This document shows, in pieces, positions 57,761 to 64,000 of a stretch of DNA of 64,000 nt. Both the position numbers and the translations under genes were made by a program. The number at the start of each line of letters is the position of its first letter. Position 1 is the first letter of the stretch. The DNA lies in assembly GCA_013398615.1 (NCBI GenBank), contig VZSR01003806.1:18867380-18931379 (forward strand). Reading direction: 5' to 3'. A model generated the notes under the pieces. That model saw only the letters and a list, made by a program, of their open reading frames with translations. It had not been told where the DNA came from and did not search any database. This DNA comes from Brachypodius melanocephalos. Its lineage: Eukaryota > Chordata > Aves > Passeriformes > Pycnonotidae.

Positions 57761-60360
57761 TACAGAAATAATTGTGGTTCCACATCACCTGCACTGGTGG
57801 AGTATAAGAGGGAGCCTCCTTCCTTATCTAAAGAAAATCTGCTGGAATCTGTGAAGGTTTGCCCCTGCTCTGCTGTACTGGTTTCAGAGTGTATTTGGCT
57901 GACCATCAAGCTAGATACATGAAATTTTAAAGATCTTCGGGAAAAAAAAACACCAAAAAAACAAACAAAACAAAACAAACAAACAAACAAACAAACATTG
58001 CCTAAAATCAGATTATTTCACTGGGATTAGATATCCACCCTTCCAACAGCTGATGTGACAAGGCAAAAAGTGTCCCAAACATCAGAGAGAGGAGAGACTA
58101 GAATGAGTGTCCATCAATGGGATCTGGGAGAGGAAATGTCCTGAAGTGGCTCTGGTGGGGTGAGATTTGTCCTGTGGAGCTGTGAGTGCAGGCATGTGGA
58201 GCCAAGCCCCTGCTCCCTGCTGGACCCTCCCTCCTGCCACTCGTGCCTGCTGGGATGTGGAGCAGCCAAATATCTCCGTGGGATGTCCCGTGGTCCTCCT
58301 TGGGGCTCAGTGACTGAGCAGAGTTACCAGGGGTGTATGGATCCATTCCACACAGCTTCTCCTTTGTCTTTCTCCCCATGTGGGAGACAAAATGTTTACC
58401 TGTCATACAGGCCACTTCTCAAACCTGGTGTCATCAACAAGGAAGGGTCATAAAACAAGACATTTATCACCTGGAAGAATCCTTGGGAATCACTTAGCTT
58501 TCCATGTTGGCATTCCCTTTTCCCACTACATCATTACAGTCTGACTCAAGGGGCACACCAAAAAGTGAGAAGCATCTCCTGTGGGCCACTGGGCACCACA
58601 GCAAACTGAGGAATTATGGCACAGGAGGAGGTTTGTGGCCCCACAGCCATAAATGGTTCACACAGTTGAGATTTTGAAAAAAAAACCTGTGCATCCTGTC
58701 CAGCACATGTGGATCAGCAATTCCATCTTTTCCTGCTCATAAGGGGAGCATAATGAAGAAAAGGCCAACGTAAATCTCTGGTATAAATAGTGACATCCAT
58801 TTTTGTCTTTATCTAACGATTTTGTGAAATCAACGACAAAACCAGCTACCACTGCGTACTGCTATGCTGGAAACCAATGCCAGCACTCTAAAGCTGCCCA
58901 GGTGTGCTGCCCTGTAGAAATGCTTGCTCCTCTGAATGGATTTGAGACACAAAGTTATGAGGGATCAGCCCAGCTGGGTGTCCCTGTGGGGAAGCACAGC
59001 CCATGGAGAATCACATCCCATGTGAAAGGCTCTTGGGTGAACTTTGGAAATCTGCAGCTAAATGGAATGTCACAGGTTGATCCAAGTAGGGTCCTGCTGC
59101 TGCTTTGTGTGGTAGGACAAAGAGAGTCCATCTTTAAGTGTGACAGTGACATTGGCCCACTGTCTTTTGGGCAAGATGGGTGCAATCTCTGGAAGCCACT
59201 TCCATGGCCTGATTCAATTCCTGGCTGCTTTAGGCAGTCCTGATTTCAACTATTGCAAGCACAATTAGATGGAACCAGAAAACACTGCAGGTGTTAACTT
59301 TGCAGAGCAGGCTTGTACAAAAAACACATTGGAGGATTTTATGTATTGATTAAGTGGAGTAATATTAATATATCTTTTGCCTCCAGTCAGTTTTCCTCTC
59401 TTCAGAACATCCCCAGTTGGGAGCCAAGATATTTTCCCTTATTCCAGCTGAATAATAATGCCATAAACTTTGGTGTTACTGTTTGACCTGTACCTCTTCT
59501 TCCTCCCGTATTTTATTTTATAGTATTTATTTTGTTTTATCTGGTTCTCCAGAGATAACAATTTCACTGGCTTCTTTCTATCCTCCCTCTCATGTGTCCT
59601 CCCATCCCACCACTGATGCAGCCACTGATGGTAGGCAGCTCTGTCTCCCTTGACCTCGTCAACATCAGAAAGCATTTTCAAATCTCAGTCATCTCTGACA
59701 CCCTTTGAGCAGAGAAATGAGACAGTCTCCCTGACACAAAGGCTTCTGGCCTGGGGTAAAAAAAACTCCTTTTGAAACAAGAACAACAAAAAAAATTCCC
59801 TCCCAACACTCCACACACCACACAGCTTTTCATTCATCTTGCTCTGCGGCCCCTCTACACCGTATTAGTTTTCAGGGTTTGCAGATTTTCTGTTTATTGT
59901 TGACCAACCATCACACCTAAGATACTTTTCTGTTCTGTTCTACAGCTTTGCAGGAGTTTGTACACAGAGCAATTGCAATTCCTGGCTCTGTGCAGGTAAT
60001 TGGCCCCAGGTTTCAAATGTTGCTTCTGCACACAGAGACTGATATAAGCATATCCTGAAGAAGCATGGGAGGATTTTTTTGGAGTATAACATACAGATTT
60101 CTTTTAGATGGAGAAAATAAGGAATTGGATGAGTTGTAAACTGGTCAAATCTCCTCTTTCCAGCCTACTATTTCTGTTTTGTGAGATCATGTGGAGTACA
60201 AGCCTCTTGTAAACATATTAACTCTCCAGCACTTTAGGTCAACACCTACAGTCAAGTTAATGTCCTACTTTTCCACTTTCCACTCATTTTAATGGAAAAC
60301 TGCTTGCCTGAATGCAAAATTCATCACTTAGCATTCCAAAATATACCCCTATGAATTTCA
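57761..60360. other. Unique DNA with an AAAC array
   Basis: An A-rich and AAAC-type array lies at about 57940-57997. 58100-58440 is GC-richer but shows no exon signal I trust. An open frame at 58803-59243 begins without an ATG and has no recognised domain. Confidence 0.4.
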
Positions 60361-62279
60361 TTGTTATTGATGCCTGCCTTCATAGAGATGGAAATTATGG
60401 GCAGACCAGTAGGGAGGGGAAGGCAAGTGAATGTATCAAGTCCCTCAATGCTGGCCGAGATGGGACAGCTCAGTTTTGATTCCCACAGCCCCCAATCTCT
60501 TGCAATAATGTGGAACTATCCTTCCATGCTTTTTATCAAAACAGACACATTTGCTGGGGTTTTGCATCTTGCCACATTGAAGAGACAGATGTTTTTGCTA
60601 GTAACGTGAAAGAACTTCCTTCTATTCTTCTCGACAGTGCTCCATGAAGATTTGTGCTGCTTCTCAGACCTTCTGCTGAGCTGCCTCCACTCACAAATAC
60701 ACCCTGGCTTTGAAGATATAGGAATCATCAGCTCCCCAGTGCAGCCCAAACTGAAGGGGGAATCTGAATATTTCCCTGTAAGAGAGCAGCCCCTTGATGT
60801 TCTTTCTGTTGCACCAATTGTTTGTGACAAGAGCACCGAGGGAAAATACCGTGATCCTGATTCCTTATGTTTTCATCGTGTTGGGCTCAGATCTGTTCTG
60901 ATAAGACCAACAGCAGCATTTGACTCCATTCCTAATCCAGTCAGACTGCTGGGGAACAAACCCAGGGGGTTGTGGCACAGGAAGAGCATTCCTGGCATGG
61001 CGAGGCATGGGCAGAGCTGAGCTGCTGTGCCACAGTGAGCCGTGCAAGGGCTGGCTCTAATCCCTGCTTGTGATTCCTTTCTCATTGAGAGCTGCGGACC
61101 TATCAAACTTGGGTGAATAGCTACAGATAAATGTGCAGAAAGACTCACCCTCCTCAAGAATGTGCACGCTTTTATTGGAAAAGAAGGAATCCTTGCTGTG
61201 GGAAGTACTAAAAATGAACTGGGAAATTTGTGCCACAGATGGGACCAATCAGACTTCCCTTGTCAAGATTTCTGGTTTTCACCATGAAATAATAAATAAT
61301 AATTCTTACAAAGTCCCCCCTCCTCGTGTTTTATTTTTTTTCCTCCTTCTCTCATTTATCATAAAGGAAGATTATCAATATTTATGGATCTTGCATTGTT
61401 AATGACAAGTTTGGATTTTGATTCATAAAGCTGTATCAACCTTTATTTCTGGCAGGGTTTTCACGGAACATTAAGAATCAAGATTTTTAGATAAGTGCTT
61501 GTAAAATAGAAATAAAATAAATAAACAGTAGTTCAGCTGCAATAGCACAATTTTCACATTTTCAAAACTTTATCTGATAAAGAAATGAAAACTCCGTTTA
61601 ATGACAAACACAAGGAGACTTTTTCTTGTCTAAAGTAGAAAAGATAATAAAAAAGGAGTGAGGAAGAAAAAAAATTCTGAAAGTTTGAAAGAGACATTTT
61701 TTGTTACAGCTGGCTTTTGTTAATCATCAAAAGTATATTTTTAATATAAAATGTGATTTATTTTACCAACCAATGCCTCAAGAAAAAGGCAAAGTCTTCT
61801 AACAATTCTAAAGATTTAGTTTTAGGACAAAACTTTGAGCACATAAATTCATCTTTATATTTTCATTGACAACTTTATTCTTCTGTCTGGAATTCTCATA
61901 GCAAAGAAAATTCCAGTGGCCAAACAACCAGGAGTTGCTTGTCAGGTATTTACAACTTCACATTTTCATCATTCCTTGATGAAAAGGTTGTTTGCTTACC
62001 TATTTTTCAATTTTTCTCCTTTTGTTACTTAAAAGAAAGGCAGTGAGTGCTTCAAGACAGATTTCAGCAGGTATTCAATGTCTTTATTTCCATGGCTTTT
62101 CCAAGGATGGTTATTTTGGAAGAGAACTATTTTTTGTTGTAGCTCCAAAGAAGAATGGTAGGCACACTGGTTCTTCAACTTAAATAAGTGAATATCTTCA
62201 TTGAACTAGGCTTAATTATATTCTTAAGGAGTACTAGAATGGTGTCCAATCTGGAATTCTTTCAATCCAAGCATCATCT

Positions 62280-62283
<4 letters not shown>
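60361..62283. other. Unique DNA with exon-like but unassigned segment
   Basis: A good acceptor-like sequence (pyrimidine tract ending CTCGACAG at 60638) and a donor-like CCTGTAAGA near 60776-60784 bracket an open stretch, but the translation matches no family I recognise. The rest is AT-rich without features. Confidence 0.35.

Positions 62284-62334
<51 letters not shown>
62284..62334. repeat. Poly(A) run of 51
   Basis: Fifty-one consecutive A residues followed by two GAAAAA units. It lies about 30 bp upstream of a sense CR1 fragment. CR1 does not use poly(A) tails, so it is not that element's tail. Confidence 0.98.
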
Positions 62335-62336
<2 letters not shown>

Positions 62337-62365
62337 AAAAGAAAAATTGCAGGTATCTGATACCA

Positions 62366-62508
62366 CATCCCATTCCTGGAAATGTTCAAGGCCAGCTTGG
62401 ATGGGGCTTGGAACAACCTGGTTTAGTGAAAGGTGCCCATGGCAGTCAGTTGAAATTGGGGGATCTTTAAGGTCCTTTCCCACCCAAACCACTCCATGAT
62501 ATTACGGT
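62366..62508 (+). mobile_element. CR1 LINE 3' end fragment (sense)
   Basis: CATCCCATTCCTGGAAATGT, GGCCAGCTTGGATGGGGCTT, GGAACAACCTGGTTTAGTGA, GGATCTTTAAGGTCCTTTCC and CCACTCCATGATATTA match the CR1 3' end with small internal deletions. Confidence 0.93.
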
Positions 62509-62599
62509 GGCCTATTAAAAAATGGCCTTGCCATAGATGAATCAAATATTTTTGACTGAAGATGTCTAAAGAAGAATTGCCCACCTCTCCCCAAAATCC

Positions 62600-63310
62600 T
62601 CCTGCTTAGGTGGTTCTAAATCAACTGATGCAATTGTTATCATTTTGGGCTGGATTAGTAGCTGTTGTTATTTAGAGAGTTAACTCCCTCCCTCAGCAGG
62701 AGTCACCTATGTGCAAGGTTATCTACCTAAGCCACAGATGACAGCAAACAGCATTAAGCCACAGCTGATTTCCTCTTCCCTTCATGTTTCTACTTACTGA
62801 AAAATTTTCACTCTGGGGGGAAAAGAAAAAAGGCAAACACATGGTCCTCTCCTAACAGTCCAGGCAAAGAAGCCAATGCAGAACAGCAACTAGGGGACGA
62901 TTTATTGATCAAACTTCATTCTCTGAGCAGTATTTAGCATCCATGCACTAATAAAAAGAAACAGACAGCTCTGCTGGCTCCTCAAATCCTGGCGCTTGCT
63001 GTTAATTCCTCTGAATACATTACCTGAATCAAACACATAAGGCTGCTCTTGGCTTTGTCCCATTTTGAGCCCCAAGGTATGATTTGCATGGACCAGCACT
63101 GAAAAATACCTAAATATTTCTCCCTGCTGCCATCTCTCCAGCCACTCCCAGCAGCTGAATCACAGTGTCTTGACTGTATTAGGCTCCAGGGGCTAAGCTT
63201 GTTTAGTAATAGCCCTGACCTTTTCCTAGTGTTGTCATTCCAAATGACATTTATGGCATAAACAAGCAGTGACACAAAACTGACAGACCAAGTTGCCATC
63301 TGAGAGAATA
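62600..63310. promoter_or_regulatory. Candidate conserved noncoding block
   Basis: Two complex, repeat-free segments (62610-62790 and 62910-63305) with CAATTGTTATCATTTTGGGC, CAGCTGATTTCC, GCACTAATAAAAAG, a perfect octamer ATTTGCAT at 63082-63089, and CCAAATGACATTTATGGC. No sustained coding frame. The assignment rests on composition and motif content. Confidence 0.36.
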
Positions 63311-64000
63311 ATCAGAAAACAGAAAGAAAAAACCTTGTAAAAGTACTACCGAAATTAAAAACAAAACAAAACAAATCTCCCTTCAACTTCCAAGCATTTG
63401 TTTTTTAGGTTGCAAAAATTGTTTTACTTTTTGATAAAGCTTTTACATCCCTTATTTTCCACAAAGTAGCATTACTTTGATTCTGAAATTAGGGTTTAAT
63501 AATTCTGTCTATGAAAAATACAGTTGGATGCAATTTTTCAGGATTAATCTTAGTATCATTTAAAAAAATTAAAATTGGCCCACGAACATGAATGGAAAGT
63601 TAATCTCCACATTTTATCTGTCTACGAGTGCCTCCTTGATGCTTATCTGTCTCTGGTTTGTAAAAAGAGACAAGTCAATGTATAGTCTGAGTCATCCCAC
63701 CTTTGCATGAGAAGAATCTCTTTGAGGTGCTCCATCTCCAAATCATCTATGCAAGAAGCTAAAATGACTAATTCAGACAACATATCTGAATTGTAGGTAT
63801 TTAAAGTCAGAAGAGATTAATCTTATCCCATGTCACCATTTTGACTGCATTCATGACTTGCAAAGGATCATAAGATTATTTATTAAATAATGGTCACGAT
63901 TCCTAAGAGCCTCTGTTAATATCCCAGTCGGGGGTTGGCTTGGGGTGATGAGATAATAGAGTTTAGGGATTTACTCTGGATCCAGGCAAACAGAAATTCC
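63311..64000. other. AT-rich unique DNA to window end
   Basis: Contains a short AAAAC-type array at about 63355-63375. Nothing else is recognised. Confidence 0.5.

Noticed and set aside
58803..59243. Plus-strand 146-codon frame
   Set aside because: It starts without an ATG (TTG), has no recognisable motif, and shows no splice or promoter context.
62188..62499. Lysine-rich small protein frame
   Set aside because: Produced by the 51-base A run and the following CR1 end.
1..64000. Bacterial, plasmid or phage gene content
   Set aside because: No dense coding, ribosome-binding sites or operons; abundant CR1 and AT-rich noncoding DNA show an avian nuclear origin.

Overview
This window looks like vertebrate nuclear DNA, almost certainly from a bird. 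The basis is about thirty pieces of CR1 (chicken repeat 1) LINE retrotransposon, many ending in the avian CR1 octamer tail (ATTCTATG-like) or a TTCTA pentamer tail. The base composition is AT-rich and CpG-poor, there are two 100-N assembly gaps, and nothing resembles bacterial, plasmid or phage gene organisation. I found no exon, rRNA, tRNA or CRISPR array I could support. All the long open frames are explained by CR1 remnants, the antisense strand of CR1, low-complexity tracts or chance, so I read the window as a gene desert or a very long intron.

Layout. 1-8 kb: AT-rich single-copy DNA with a long imperfect inverted repeat (1921-2682), a three-copy 41-bp tandem repeat (3465-3587) and CR1 pieces, one broken by the first gap. 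8-15 kb: mostly unique sequence with conserved-looking AT-rich blocks. 15.5-16.6 kb: the largest CR1 piece, an antisense stretch of ORF2 whose reverse-transcriptase catalytic motifs are visibly destroyed. 18.15-18.41 kb: a three-block pentanucleotide array grown from a CR1 tail. 19-25 kb: CR1 tails in both orientations and further regulatory-looking blocks. 26.4-27.4 kb: the second gap, at a GGTTTT hexamer array, and an ancient amniote-type CR1. 29-32 kb: three more CR1 pieces. 35.5-36.05 kb: the most distinctive non-repeat segment, with locally raised CpG, a CTCF-like motif and an octamer motif. 37-54 kb: mostly plus-strand CR1 3' ends, one keeping the reading frame of the ORF2 C-terminus, and a second ancient CR1. 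53.5-53.9 kb: a long polypyrimidine tract touching a CR1. 54-64 kb: mainly unique DNA, a second copy of an unidentified dispersed repeat also seen at 33.9 kb, a 51-base A run, and a conserved-looking block near 62.6-63.3 kb.

There is no operon or pathway to describe. The functional content, if any, is probably cis-regulatory. These blocks are inferred from composition and motif content only, since conservation cannot be measured from one sequence. I did not find a convincing new biological system. The items most worth checking are the 35.5-36.05 kb island, the inverted repeat, the CR1-derived pentamer array and the unidentified two-copy repeat.
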